Shown piece by piece: positions 7,676 to 16,556 of a stretch of 64,000 nucleotides of DNA. Each line of letters starts with the position of its first letter. Positions within the stretch are counted from its first letter, which is position 1. The stretch is from Hymenobacter lucidus (GTDB lineage Bacteria; Bacteroidota; Bacteroidia; Cytophagales; Hymenobacteraceae): positions 1,052,444 to 1,116,443 of the forward strand of contig NZ_JAJADR010000002.1 in NCBI RefSeq assembly GCF_020447265.1, read 5' to 3'. The position numbers and the translations under genes are program-made. The notes beneath the pieces are model-generated. The model made no database searches, had not been told where the DNA came from, and saw only the letters and a list, made by a program, of their open reading frames with translations.

Positions 7676-8752
7676 GTGAAGCTCCTCGATAAATACATTC
7701 TGCTGAAGTTTCTGACCTCGTTTTTCTTCGTGGTCATTGTGCTGGTAAGCGTGATTTGCGTGATTGATTTCACGGAGAAAAACGACGACTTCATTCAGCA
7801 CAACCTGTCGGCGGGCAAGATTATTTCGGAGTATTACGTCAATCTGTTTCCGTACTACGCCAATCTGCTCTCCCCGATTACGGTGTTCATTGCCGTCGTT
7901 TTCGTAACGGCCCGGCTGGCGGCCCGTACCGAAATTGTGGCTATTCTGGCCAGCGGTGTGAGCTTCAAGCGCCTGCTGGTGCCCTACCTGATGGGTGCGG
8001 TGGTTATCGGAGTGGCTACGTTCGGGCTCATCGGCTGGGGCATTCCCATTGCTAATAAAACGCGGGTGGCTTTTGAGAAGAAGTACATCAAAAACCCCTA
8101 CCGCTACAACGCACGCAACATCCATATCAAGATTGGGCCGAAATCCTACATCTATATGGAGAGCTACGATAACGTGAACAACGTGGGCTACCGCTTCGCC
8201 CTGGAAACCATCGACGGCACTACCCTGAAGCGCCGCATGACGTCCGACGCCATTACCTGGGACTCGACGCGCCGGGCCTGGAAGCTGAGCCCGCAGCTGG
8301 TACGCACCTTCGACGGGCAAAACGAAAAACTGTTGAGCCTGCCCGCCCGCGACACCACCCTGAACCTCTACCCGAAAGACTTTGCCAGCACCTGGCGCTT
8401 GGAAGAAACTCTCACGCTGCCCGAGCTCAACGCCTTCATCCAGCAGAAGATTGACCGGGGCGCCGACGATACGCAGGTATATCTGAGCGCGAAATACGAG
8501 CGGTTCGCCTACCCTTTCGCCATCCTCATTCTAACCGTTATCGGCGTTATTCTGAGTGCCCGTAAATCCAGAGCGGGCGTGGGCGGCCAGATTGCGCTGG
8601 GCTTCGTGCTGGCCTTCGTCTTTCTCATCTTCGTGATTCTGAGCCGCAACTTGGCCCAGGTCGGGGATATGAGCCCCATGCTGGCGGCCTGGGTGCCCAG
8701 TATGGTCTTCACCTTCATCGGCATCGTTCTCTACCGCTTCGTACCACAATAG
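7676..8752 (+). CDS. LptF/LptG-family lipopolysaccharide export permease
   Basis: A 358-residue member of the YjgP/YjgQ family, the inner-membrane permease half of the Lpt machine that extracts lipopolysaccharide and pushes it towards the periplasmic bridge. N-terminal helices (LLDKYILLKFLTSFFFVVI) and three C-terminal helices flank a periplasmic beta-jellyroll domain of about 170 residues. The family glycine-rich helix IVAILASGVSFKRLL is present. The start is a GTG that follows the hairpin between this gene and tgt. No partner permease or LptB is in the window, so I do not choose between LptF and LptG. Confidence 0.88.
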   Translation: MKLLDKYILLKFLTSFFFVVIVLVSVICVIDFTEKNDDFIQHNLSAGKIISEYYVNLFPYYANLLSPITVFIAVVFVTARLAARTEIVAILASGVSFKRLLVPYLMGAVVIGVATFGLIGWGIPIANKTRVAFEKKYIKNPYRYNARNIHIKIGPKSYIYMESYDNVNNVGYRFALETIDGTTLKRRMTSDAITWDSTRRAWKLSPQLVRTFDGQNEKLLSLPARDTTLNLYPKDFASTWRLEETLTLPELNAFIQQKIDRGADDTQVYLSAKYERFAYPFAILILTVIGVILSARKSRAGVGGQIALGFVLAFVFLIFVILSRNLAQVGDMSPMLAAWVPSMVFTFIGIVLYRFVPQ

Positions 8753-8846
8753 GTGAAGTAGTGAGGTGGTGAAATTGTGAGTTGCTGCTCGATTCGCGCA
8801 AGTAGGGGACTAGCAACTCACAATTTCGCCACCTCACTACTTCACC
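8752..8846. repeat. Short-period hairpin (8-base word) between the Lpt permease gene and the EamA gene
   Basis: Arms at 8752-8786 and 8812-8846 match at 34 of 35 positions, and the one mismatch is a potential G-U pair. Each arm is an octamer series: GTGAAGTA, GTGAGGTG, GTGAAATT, GTGAGTTG. The loop is 25 bases. The left arm begins on the last base of the permease stop codon, and the right arm ends 10 bases before the EamA ATG. Structure and placement copy the tgt/lptF hairpin, but the word is different. Confidence 0.8.
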
Positions 8847-8856
8847 ATTTCCCGCC

Positions 8857-9789
8857 ATGCTCAAAGACTACTTGCGTCTGCACTTTATCGTCCTGCTGTG
8901 GGGCTTCACGGCCATTCTGGGCAAGCTGATTTCGGTGCCGCCGGTGGAGCTGGTGTTCTGGCGCACGTTGCTGGCTTCAGCGGGTCTGGGCCTGCTGCTG
9001 ACGTTGCGCCGACAGGACTGGCGCCTGCCGCTGGCCGACGCGGCACGGCTGCTGGGCGTGGGCGCGTTGGTAGCCGTGCACTGGATTACGTTCTTTCTGG
9101 CGGCACGGCTGTCGTCGGTGAGCGTGTGCCTGGCGGGCCTGGCCACGCTGGCACTGTGGACTTCCTTGCTGGAGCCGCTGTTGCTGTGGCGGCGCGTGCG
9201 GGCTTACGAAGTTGGCCTGGGTTTGCTCACCATGGCTGGGCTCTACCTCGTGTCGCAGGCCGAGCTAGACCAGCTGCTGGGGCTGAGCGTGGCCATCCTG
9301 TCGGCGGGTATTTCGGCCCTGTTCAGCGTGCTGAACGTGAAGCTCGTGAAGCAGCATTCCCCGCTGAAGCTCACGTTCTACGAAATGGCCGGCGCCTGCC
9401 TGAGCGTGACCCTGTTTTTCCCAATCTATTCTCGCTACTACACCCAGGGCGTGGGTCTGCAACTGGCCCTGCGGCCCCTCGACTGGCTCTGGCTGCTGCT
9501 GCTGGCCGGCGTGTGCACGGTGTATGCCTTCTCGTCATCGGTTGAACTGATGAAGCGGCTGTCGGCCTTCGTTATTAACCTGACGGTGAATCTGGAGCCC
9601 GTGTACGGCATTATCCTGGCTGTGCTGATTTTTGGAGCCACCGAGAAAATGTCGACTGGCTTTTACCTGGGCACGCTCGTTATCCTCTTCAGCGTGCTTA
9701 TTCACCCGGTACTCGACCAGTGGAATCAGCGCCGCGCCCGGCGCTTACAGCAACCCGTCCCAGACGAGATAATCGTGACGAACCCCTAG
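8857..9789 (+). CDS. EamA-family (DMT) transporter
   Basis: A 310-residue inner-membrane protein with ten predicted helices arranged as two EamA repeats, the plan of the drug/metabolite transporter superfamily. The first repeat carries HFIVLLWGFTAILGKLI and VELVFWRTLLA; the second begins near ILSAGISALFSVLNVKLVK and includes NLTVNLEPVYGIILA, a conserved region in this family. The substrate is unknown; characterised relatives export amino acids or small metabolites. Its last 45 bases overlap the end of the opposing ispE gene. Confidence 0.88.
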   Translation: MLKDYLRLHFIVLLWGFTAILGKLISVPPVELVFWRTLLASAGLGLLLTLRRQDWRLPLADAARLLGVGALVAVHWITFFLAARLSSVSVCLAGLATLALWTSLLEPLLLWRRVRAYEVGLGLLTMAGLYLVSQAELDQLLGLSVAILSAGISALFSVLNVKLVKQHSPLKLTFYEMAGACLSVTLFFPIYSRYYTQGVGLQLALRPLDWLWLLLLAGVCTVYAFSSSVELMKRLSAFVINLTVNLEPVYGIILAVLIFGATEKMSTGFYLGTLVILFSVLIHPVLDQWNQRRARRLQQPVPDEIIVTNP

Positions 9790-10557
9790 TGTAGGCGGCA
9801 TTTCCAGTCCAGGAAACAGCCCGTATACTGCCGAGCCCGAGCCCGACAAGCTCGCGTAGACCGCGCCGGCAGCGTACAGGGCGTGCTTTATTTCGGCTAG
9901 CAATGGGTAATGCGGCGTCAGGGCCTCTTCAAAATCGTTGCTTACCGTTTCGCGCCAGGTTTCCATTGGCTGAGCCAAGCTTGCCCGCAAGTCGTGGCGG
10001 GGCTTGCGAGGCACCACGCGGCTGTAGGCCTCGCCGGTACTGATGTGCAGATTGGGGTACACTACCTTGCAGGCCACGCCGGTCAGATCCAGCGCCAGGA
10101 GCTCGAATATGTCGCCCTTTTCGTAGGCGAATACGGGTTTGTTCTCGATAAAAAAGGCGCAGTCGGAGCCCAGGCGACGAGCATATTGCTGCAGTTGCGC
10201 GGTGCTTAGCTTCAGATCAAACAATGTATTCATGGCGCGTAGGGCAAAGGCCGCATCAGCTGAGCCGCCTCCTAGCCCGGCCCCAATGGGCACCACTTTG
10301 TGCAGGTGCATCTGCACCGGCGGCAGGTTAAAATCGGCCTGTAGCAGCTCGTAAGCCCGCCAGCATAAGTTGGTGCTTACCTCACCGGGAATGGGAATAC
10401 CGGTCAGCGTCAGTGCATTGTCGGTGGCGGGCAGCACTTCCAGCGCGTCGGTCCACGGCAGGGGCACAAACGCCGATTCGAGGTTACGGAACCCGTCGGG
10501 GCGCTGCTCCGTGACGTAGAGCCCCAGGTTTAGCTTGGCATTCGGAAAAACGAGCAT
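9745..10557 (-). CDS. ispE: 4-diphosphocytidyl-2-C-methyl-D-erythritol kinase
   Basis: A 270-residue GHMP kinase of the non-mevalonate (MEP) isoprenoid pathway, phosphorylating CDP-methylerythritol. Landmarks from the chosen start are MLVFPNAKLNLGL (Lys8 at the substrate site), the ATP loop PIGAGLGGGSADAAF (residues 90-104), RRLGSDCAFF with the catalytic Asp, and the C-terminal SLSGSGSAVYGLF. An in-frame ATG at 10581 would add eight residues, but homologues start at the MLVFPNAK segment. The 3-prime end overlaps the EamA gene by 45 bases, tail to tail. Confidence 0.93.
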   Translation of the reverse strand: MLVFPNAKLNLGLYVTEQRPDGFRNLESAFVPLPWTDALEVLPATDNALTLTGIPIPGEVSTNLCWRAYELLQADFNLPPVQMHLHKVVPIGAGLGGGSADAAFALRAMNTLFDLKLSTAQLQQYARRLGSDCAFFIENKPVFAYEKGDIFELLALDLTGVACKVVYPNLHISTGEAYSRVVPRKPRHDLRASLAQPMETWRETVSNDFEEALTPHYPLLAEIKHALYAAGAVYASLSGSGSAVYGLFPGLEMPPTLGVRHDYLVWDGLL

Positions 10558-10685
10558 AGGCGTAGCAGGCGCGTAAAGCATAAAAATCGGGCCCCAGACC
10601 GGGCGTTTCGACCACTGAAAGCGGTAGTTGAACGCGCTGCCGACGGAGCACGGCGCAAGCTACGGCCGGCGCGGCACAAAAAGCA

Positions 10686-10693
10686 TATTTTTG
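10686..10693 (+). promoter_or_regulatory. Candidate -7 box of the pgl-like operon
   Basis: TATTTTTG fits TAnnTTTG and lies 36 bases before the ATG of the sugar transferase gene. No clear -33 TTTG is seen at the standard distance. Confidence 0.4.
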
Positions 10694-10729
10694 CCGCTGG
10701 CCAAAGTCGGGTGGCTTTGGCTTTCTCCT

Positions 10730-11386
10730 ATGTCGGCTCCTTCTTCAGCATCTTCTGGGTACCGTGCTTGGGGCAAGCGCCTGCTTGACCTGAGCCTCGC
10801 GCTGCCGCTGGCCCTGCTTACGCTGCCGCTACTGCTGGGCGCGGCGCTGCTACTGGCCCTGCAGAACCAGGGCCAGGTGCTGTTCCGGCAGCTCCGGCCC
10901 GGCTTGCACGGCGGGCTCTTCACGCTCTACAAGCTCCAGACGATGACCAACGCCCGCACCACCGATGGCCAGCTGCTGCCCGATGCCCAGCGCCTCACCC
11001 GCCTGGGCGGCTGGCTGCGCGCCACCTCTATCGATGAGCTACCCCAGCTTTGGAACGTAGTGCGGGGCGAACTGAGCTTGATTGGCCCCCGGCCCCTACT
11101 GCCGCAATATCTGCCCCTGTACTCAGCCGCGCAGGCCCGCCGCCACAACGTGCGGCCCGGCATTACGGGCTGGGCGCAGGTGAATGGCCGCAACGCCATC
11201 AGCTGGGAACAAAAGTTCGAATACGACGTCTGGTACGTCGACCACCTGTCCCTGGCGCTGGACCTGCGGATTCTGTTGCTCACTGTGCGCCGTGTGCTGG
11301 GCGCGCAGGGTATTACTGCCGCAGGCCAAGCTACTACCGAAGCCTTTACCGGCACTCCGCCCTCCTCTCACTCTCCTGTTGCATGA
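10730..11386 (+). CDS. Undecaprenyl-phosphate sugar phosphotransferase (PglC-like)
   Basis: A 218-residue initiating sugar transferase: it moves a sugar-1-phosphate from a UDP-sugar to the polyprenyl-phosphate carrier, the first membrane step of glycan synthesis. It has a single N-terminal re-entrant hydrophobic helix (LLDLSLALPLALLTLPLLL), then FRQLRPG, the catalytic-region KLQTM with ATSIDELPQLWNVVRGELSLIGPRP, and VRPGITGWAQVNGRN. This is the minimal PglC-type architecture, without the extra membrane helices of WbaP. I chose the ATG at 10730 over an open frame from 10628. Its stop overlaps the next ATG (ATGA). Confidence 0.9.
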   Translation: MSAPSSASSGYRAWGKRLLDLSLALPLALLTLPLLLGAALLLALQNQGQVLFRQLRPGLHGGLFTLYKLQTMTNARTTDGQLLPDAQRLTRLGGWLRATSIDELPQLWNVVRGELSLIGPRPLLPQYLPLYSAAQARRHNVRPGITGWAQVNGRNAISWEQKFEYDVWYVDHLSLALDLRILLLTVRRVLGAQGITAAGQATTEAFTGTPPSSHSPVA

Positions 11387-12078
11387 CGCTTTCTACTACT
11401 AGTCCATCCGGAGGCCCGCCGCCCCAACCGCTACCCCAGCTGGCTATTGTCGGGGCGGGCGGTCTGGGCCGGGAAGTGCTGGTGCTGGTGCACCAAATCA
11501 ACGAAGTGCGGCCTACCTGGCAGCTGGCGGGCTTTTTCGACGACCAGGCTCCGGCCAGTGCCATCATTCACGACGTGCCGTATCTAGGCAGCACGGCGGC
11601 GCTGAACGCCACCATCGAACCGCTGCAGGTGATAGTTGCGGTGGGCAACGGACGTAGCCGTGCGGCCATTGTGCAGCGGCTTACCTCTCCCCTGCTGCGC
11701 TTTGCCACACTCATTCACCCAGCGGTGGCGCAGCAGCCTTACCAGCAGCTGCAGATCGGTGAAGGCTGCATTATCGGCCAGGGCTGTATTCTGACCACCG
11801 ATATCCAACTGGGCCGCCACGTATTACTCAACCTGGGCTGTACTATCGGCCACGATGCCGTGCTGGAAGATTTCTGCTCCCTGATGCCCCACGCCAACGT
11901 CGGGGGCGAGGCTTACCTGGAAACCGGCGTGTACTTGGGCACCAACGCCACCATTATCAACAAAGTCCGCATCGGGGCCCGCACCATCGTGGGGGCCGGC
12001 GCGGTTGCCGTCCGCGACCTGCCCACCGACTGCACCGCCGTCGGAGTTCCCGCTACTGTTATCAAAACCCATGCTTAG
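11383..12078 (+). CDS. NeuD/PglD-family sugar O/N-acyltransferase
   Basis: A 231-residue acetyltransferase. The N-terminal third is a nucleotide-sugar binding Rossmann-like domain (LAIVGAGGLGREVLVLV). The C-terminal two thirds form a left-handed beta-helix of hexapeptide repeats (IGEGCIIGQGCILTTDIQLG, HVLLNLGCTIGHD). In PglD the catalytic His lies in the GHD segment, present here as TIGHDAVLEDF. PglD acetylates the 4-amino group of a UDP-4-amino-sugar. The ATG at 11383 overlaps the upstream stop, and the downstream aminotransferase gene overlaps its end by 8 bases, so translational coupling is likely. Confidence 0.9.
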   Translation: MTLSTTSPSGGPPPQPLPQLAIVGAGGLGREVLVLVHQINEVRPTWQLAGFFDDQAPASAIIHDVPYLGSTAALNATIEPLQVIVAVGNGRSRAAIVQRLTSPLLRFATLIHPAVAQQPYQQLQIGEGCIIGQGCILTTDIQLGRHVLLNLGCTIGHDAVLEDFCSLMPHANVGGEAYLETGVYLGTNATIINKVRIGARTIVGAGAVAVRDLPTDCTAVGVPATVIKTHA

Positions 12079-13216
12079 CCAGGATTACGACCGTATCTTC
12101 CTCTCGCCGCCCCACCTTGGCCGGCACGAGCTTAACTATGTTCACAAGGCCATTGAGGATAACTGGGTGGCTCCCGCCGGCCCCAATCTTAGCGGTTTCG
12201 AGCAGGACATCTGCCATTATACCGGCGCGGCTCACTGCATCGCGCTGTCGTCGGGCACGGCAGCTATTCATCTGGGTCTGATCCTGCTCGGCGTAGGCTC
12301 CGGCGACGAAGTCTTGTGCCCGTCCTTCACCTTCGTGGCTACGGCCAACCCGATTCTATACCAGGGGGCCACCCCCGTTTTCGTCGATAGTGAAGCCATT
12401 ACCTGGAATATGTGCCCCGTGCGCCTGCGCGAGGCCATTGAGGACCGGCTGCGGCTGGGCAAAAAGCCCAAGGCTCTGATTCTGGTGCACCTCTACGGCA
12501 TGCCCGCGCAGCTACAGCAGTTGCAAGCCATTGCCGAGTTCTACGACATCCCAATTCTGGAAGACGCGGCCGAAGCCCTCGGGGCCCGCTACGACGGCCG
12601 CCGGTTGGGTACGTTCGGCATGGTGGGCGTTTTTTCCTTTAATGGCAACAAGATTATTACCACCAGCGGCGGCGGCGCGCTGGTAACTAACAAAGCGGAA
12701 TGGGCCGAGCAAACCCGCTTTCTGGCCACGCAGGCCAAAGACCCCGCGCCCTACTACCAGCATTCCGCAGTGGGCTACAACTACCGGCTCAGCAACATCT
12801 TGGCAGGCATTGGCCGCGGCCAGATGGAGCTCATCGACAGCCGCGTAAAGGCTCGGCGCGAAATCTATGCTTGGTACCAGAAGAACCTGCAGGATGTAGC
12901 AGCCCTGCAATTTGGTCCCACCGAGCCCGCCCTGGGTTTCTCCAACCGCTGGCTCAGCACCATCACCCTCGACCCGGCCCATACGACTGCCACGCCCGAG
13001 CAAGTTCGCCAACACCTCGAAACGCATAATATCGAGTCGCGGCCGCTTTGGAAGCCGCTGCACCAGCAGCCGCTTTTTGCGCAGGCCCCCAGCTACGGTG
13101 GCGAAGTCAGCGCCGATTTGTTTGCCCGGGGCCTCTGCCTGCCTTCCGGCTCTGCGATGACGGAAACCGAGCTGCGCCGGGTAGCTGGGGCATTGCGGGA
13201 AATTTTATTGCCTTAA
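12071..13216 (+). CDS. DegT/DnrJ/EryC1/StrS-family sugar aminotransferase (PglE-like)
   Basis: A 381-residue PLP-dependent fold-type I enzyme that aminates a nucleotide-linked keto sugar. Features are LSSGTAAIHLGL for phosphate binding, EDAAEALGARYDGR with Asp165, and FSFNGNKIITTSGGG with Lys194 as the Schiff-base lysine. It closes a pglC-pglD-pglE-like trio, which in campylobacters makes and loads N,N-diacetylbacillosamine. The 4,6-dehydratase (PglF) needed to feed it is not in the window. The start at 12071 overlaps the acyltransferase gene by 8 bases; an upstream ATG at 12005 would lie well inside that gene. Confidence 0.92.
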   Translation: MLSQDYDRIFLSPPHLGRHELNYVHKAIEDNWVAPAGPNLSGFEQDICHYTGAAHCIALSSGTAAIHLGLILLGVGSGDEVLCPSFTFVATANPILYQGATPVFVDSEAITWNMCPVRLREAIEDRLRLGKKPKALILVHLYGMPAQLQQLQAIAEFYDIPILEDAAEALGARYDGRRLGTFGMVGVFSFNGNKIITTSGGGALVTNKAEWAEQTRFLATQAKDPAPYYQHSAVGYNYRLSNILAGIGRGQMELIDSRVKARREIYAWYQKNLQDVAALQFGPTEPALGFSNRWLSTITLDPAHTTATPEQVRQHLETHNIESRPLWKPLHQQPLFAQAPSYGGEVSADLFARGLCLPSGSAMTETELRRVAGALREILLP

Positions 13217-13386
13217 TAACCATTCGAATCCAGTACAAACCTACTGTCGGCAGTACATAAGGTTCTATGAGCAGTACAAGGGGTACAAAACCCAAGCCTG
13301 GGAGTATATGTAGGCAGCGGCTGGTACATACTATGCGTGCAGGTAGCCCGCCAAGTGCTGGGGTATCGGCAATGTTGCTCTACCAG

Positions 13387-14088
13387 CTAGGCTCCCGCCG
13401 GTAGAGCTATAGCAGTGGGTTGGGCGGCAACGGTGGCAGCCGGACGGGCTTTGCGGCCGAACAGTTTCTTCAGCACAAAGTGCGTGGGCAAATAGAACAC
13501 GATGAACAAGGCAGCCATCCAGGCCAGCAGGTAAGCCGGCGCAGGCATCCAGGTTTGGGCCTTGGCATCATCGAAGCCGAAGACGTAATTGATGTTGACC
13601 GGAATTTTGGGGTCGGGCAGCACGGTGCCGGCAGCGGGCAGCAGAAAGTAGGCCACCAGGCACAAGCTCCAGCCGAGGCCCGTCCAGGCCCACAGGGCCC
13701 GCCGGTCGTAGCCCAGGCGCTTCACCATGAAAAGCAGCAGGAACGGCAGCCAACCATGGAAGAACGACAAGCCGCGCAGAAATAACGAGCGGTTGGGGTC
13801 AAACATGTAGGCTGTCATGCCCACCAGATGCACGCCAACCAGCTCACCCAGAAAATCAGCGCACCAGAATACCTGGGGCAGCAGAATCCCTACGGCCGCC
13901 ATGGAGGCGGGCAGACGTGCTTCCGTCCAGAGGCTGATGAGACAAAGCAGCAGGGCAATGTCGCAGAAGTACAGGAAGTTGGTTGGGCCGTAGTTGAAAT
14001 AATAAACCGGCACCATCACGGCCAGAAACAGGCTGTAGGCTATTTTGAGCGTAAGCGGCAGACGGGATGAAGCAGAAGCAGGCGTCAT
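13387..14088 (-). CDS. Conserved polytopic membrane protein, unknown function
   Basis: A 233-residue protein with about seven hydrophobic segments. The N-terminal part contains YFNYGPTNFLYFCDIALLL, a segment I associate with uncharacterised membrane-associated proteins found across several phyla. Polar residues inside helices (ICD, HGWLPF) could line a binding site. The C-terminus is a basic then Ala-rich tail (GRKARPAATVAA). There is no catalytic motif I recognise and no partner gene: the genes on both sides point away or are separated by more than 150 bases. Confidence 0.75.
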   Translation of the reverse strand: MTPASASSRLPLTLKIAYSLFLAVMVPVYYFNYGPTNFLYFCDIALLLCLISLWTEARLPASMAAVGILLPQVFWCADFLGELVGVHLVGMTAYMFDPNRSLFLRGLSFFHGWLPFLLLFMVKRLGYDRRALWAWTGLGWSLCLVAYFLLPAAGTVLPDPKIPVNINYVFGFDDAKAQTWMPAPAYLLAWMAALFIVFYLPTHFVLKKLFGRKARPAATVAAQPTAIALPAGA

Positions 14089-14329
14089 AAGGCAAAGGCT
14101 TAAGTGAGAACAAGTAGGTGAAGTAACTCAGCGGGCTTAGCAGCCTGCTGATACCACTGCGAAATACGAGAGCCACGAGCCCGCAACAACTCCAAAAATC
14201 ACATCTACCCGACTTTTGCAACGCCTAAAATAACTAGGCAATATTCTGACTAAAAGCCTGATACACCTTAATCAGCAGACTTTAGAAATACTGAATTTCA
14301 CCTGTTTATGGTGTGTAAACCGGCTATGC

Positions 14330-15451
14330 TTACCCGAGTGCCTGAGCCAGATCGGCTAGCAGTTCCTCAATAGGCTCAATGCCGACCGACAGCCGGACCA
14401 GCCCCACCGTAATGCCGAGTTGCTGCTGCTGCTCGGTAGTGAGGGAGCGGTGCGACGTGCCCAGCGGGTACGACAATGACGAATCGACACCCGCCAATGA
14501 TGGTGCGAACGGAAACCGGCGGCTACGCTGCATAAAGGCGTTGACGACCTCCGCATCATCATCCAGCAGAAACGACATCATGCCCCCAAACTGTCCGGCG
14601 CCCTGCTCGGCAGCCAGCGCGTGCTGCGGGTGCGCATCCAGTCCCGGGTAATTGACCTGCCGGACTTTTGGGTGCTGCTCCAGAAACTGCGCCACAATCA
14701 AGGCGTTGCGACTGTGTTCCCGCATCCGCAGGCGCAGGGTTTTAAGGCCGCGCACCGCCAGCCAGCTTTCCATCGGGCTTAGCGTCAGGCCGTAGAATAT
14801 GCCGATTTGCCGGAGCCGCGCCACCACTTCTTCGTCGGCTGCTACCACTACGCCCGCCGTCACGTCGCTATGGCCGGAAATGTACTTGGTTACGCTGTGC
14901 AGCACAATATCGGCCCCCAGCGCCAGCGGCTGCGTTATAACGGGCGAGGCAAAGGTGTTGTCCACCACCAGCTTCAGGCCGTGCCGGTGGCATTCCGCAG
15001 CCAGTCGGCGCAAATCGGCCACGCGTAGCAGCGGGTTGCTGATAGTTTCGGCCAGCAACAGCCGCGTGGTGGGCTGCACAAACTCCGCCAGCTCATACAG
15101 CTGCTCAAATGGCACGTACGATGCCGTGATGCCCATTCGGCTCAGCTCCGCATTGAGTAGTGCCGACGAGCCGCCGTAGATGTCTGCCGCACACAATACA
15201 TGGTCGCCAGCCTGGCAGCAGGCCAGAATAGCGGCGAAAATAGCCGCCATACCCGAGCCGGTAGCTACTGCCCCGGCCCCGCCTTCCAGCTTGTTTACGG
15301 CTTCGGCCAGCTCATCCGAGTTCGGATTGCCGTTGCGCGAGTACAGGTAGCGGCTGCCGGGTTCCCCAAAGTATTGCTCCAGCTCGTTCAGATCGTCAAA
15401 CTTGAAAACTGAAGTCTGGTAAATCGGGGTGATTTTGGGGGTGATTTTCAT
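14330..15451 (-). CDS. Cys/Met metabolism PLP-dependent enzyme (transsulfuration family)
   Basis: A 373-residue member of the cystathionine gamma-synthase / gamma-lyase family. Seen are YLYSRNGNPNSDELAEAVNKLEGG near the N-terminus, the cofactor stretch ATGSGMAAIFA, VVDNTFASP, and the Schiff-base lysine in LHSVTKYISGHSD. These enzymes act on sulphur amino acids or their O-activated precursors; the family cannot be split by motif alone, so synthase, beta-lyase and gamma-lyase all remain open. I start at the ATG at 15451 (MKITPKITPIYQTS), six codons inside the longest frame, because family members begin near there. No sulphur-pathway neighbour helps. Confidence 0.87.
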   Translation of the reverse strand: MKITPKITPIYQTSVFKFDDLNELEQYFGEPGSRYLYSRNGNPNSDELAEAVNKLEGGAGAVATGSGMAAIFAAILACCQAGDHVLCAADIYGGSSALLNAELSRMGITASYVPFEQLYELAEFVQPTTRLLLAETISNPLLRVADLRRLAAECHRHGLKLVVDNTFASPVITQPLALGADIVLHSVTKYISGHSDVTAGVVVAADEEVVARLRQIGIFYGLTLSPMESWLAVRGLKTLRLRMREHSRNALIVAQFLEQHPKVRQVNYPGLDAHPQHALAAEQGAGQFGGMMSFLLDDDAEVVNAFMQRSRRFPFAPSLAGVDSSLSYPLGTSHRSLTTEQQQQLGITVGLVRLSVGIEPIEELLADLAQALG

Positions 15452-15514
15452 GAGTAGAGCAAAGGGCAACTAACGGATATGGCGGCAAGGTACGGCTGCA
15501 AAATCAGCCATACT

Positions 15515-16399
15515 CTATTTCATTTGCCGAATTTCCTTACTGAGGTCAGTGGCCGCCTCACGACCTTCCGGCAGCTTGCGCAAAGCCGTAACGTACTGCT
15601 GGGCCTGCTCTTTGTGGCCCAGCTCTATTTCCACCTTGGTCAGGTTGGCCAGCGTCTGCCAGTCGTTGGGCTTGCGAGTATTGGCCTGCTGAAAAAGCTC
15701 CAGCGACTTTGGCCACTGCTTCTTTTGCGCGTAGTACGTGCCCAGGTTGAACGGGGCCAACGAACTTTCGGGGTAGTATTTGCCCAACAGCTCGGCCAGT
15801 TGCCGCACTACCTCGTCGGCTTCGGAATTCTGCATTTGCCAGTAGGGTAGCATATACTCTTCCAGGCTTTCGGGCACGAAAACCTTTTCTACTGCCGGCA
15901 AAGCTGCTCCGTCCTTCCAACGCCAAGGCTTGCCGCTAGCTTGCCGGTCGGCCAGAGCGGCGGACAGCACCTCAATTTCCGCGGCCGGCTCCCCGGTTAG
16001 CTCGTAGGTTTTGGCCAGGCCAAAACGCATGTCCAACCGGTCGGGCGCTACCCGGATACCCTCGCGCAACGTAGTGCGCGCCGCCGCCAATATTGTTGGC
16101 TCGTAGCCCTCACTGATAGAGCCGGCCGCGTCGCCATTGGCCTTATTGAACACCAGTCCGCCTTTTTTGTCGGGGTCGGAGCTGACTACAACCCGGTAGG
16201 ATTTCTTTAGTAGGTAATTAAAGTTGGCCACGTGCCAATCGGGGTCCTGCGGCTTCTGCTGCTGCCAGACCTTCAACACCTGGTGAGCTTTGGCGGTATC
16301 CTGAGCCTGCATAGCCCGCCGAAAATCAATCTGATGGTTCTGCGCATTGCCAGTGTGAAAGCCCAGGAGCAGCAGGGAACTAAGAAGCAGCTTAGTCAT
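15515..16399 (-). CDS. Secreted TPR-repeat protein, unknown function
   Basis: A 294-residue exported protein. The signal peptide is MTKLLLSSLLLLGFHTGNAQ. The mature part is helical, with TPR-like units such as PFNLGTYYAQKKQWPKSLELFQQA and WQTLANLTKVEIELGHKEQAQQYV near the C-terminus, so it probably binds partner proteins in the periplasm. A charged middle segment contains SSDPDKKGGLVFNKANGD. I chose the ATG at 16399 over the frame opening at 16516 because the signal peptide starts there. The gene lies downstream of atpC but is separated by the atpC terminator. Confidence 0.8.
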   Translation of the reverse strand: MTKLLLSSLLLLGFHTGNAQNHQIDFRRAMQAQDTAKAHQVLKVWQQQKPQDPDWHVANFNYLLKKSYRVVVSSDPDKKGGLVFNKANGDAAGSISEGYEPTILAAARTTLREGIRVAPDRLDMRFGLAKTYELTGEPAAEIEVLSAALADRQASGKPWRWKDGAALPAVEKVFVPESLEEYMLPYWQMQNSEADEVVRQLAELLGKYYPESSLAPFNLGTYYAQKKQWPKSLELFQQANTRKPNDWQTLANLTKVEIELGHKEQAQQYVTALRKLPEGREAATDLSKEIRQMK

Positions 16400-16502
16400 A
16401 AAATAAGGTTCGGTAAATAAGGATGAATGCATAGTGCAAACTACGGCGGCCCCGGGTTTTTCACGCTGCCGCCCCCAACTAATTCCGAAAATATCGGCCA
16501 CG

Positions 16503-16536
16503 AAAAAACCCCGCACCTGTTGCCAGATGCGGGGCT
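16503..16536 (-). terminator. Terminator after atpC
   Basis: On the minus strand the sequence is CCCCGCATCTGG...TGCGGGG followed by six Ts (from AAAAAA at 16503-16508). It begins about 20 bases past the atpC stop. Confidence 0.8.
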
Positions 16537-16556
16537 TCTCTTATCGTTTAAGCCGG

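Noticed and set aside
13217..13386. Repeated AGTACA/GGTAC words in the gap after the aminotransferase gene
   Set aside because: The words are short, unevenly spaced and form no clear stem or array.
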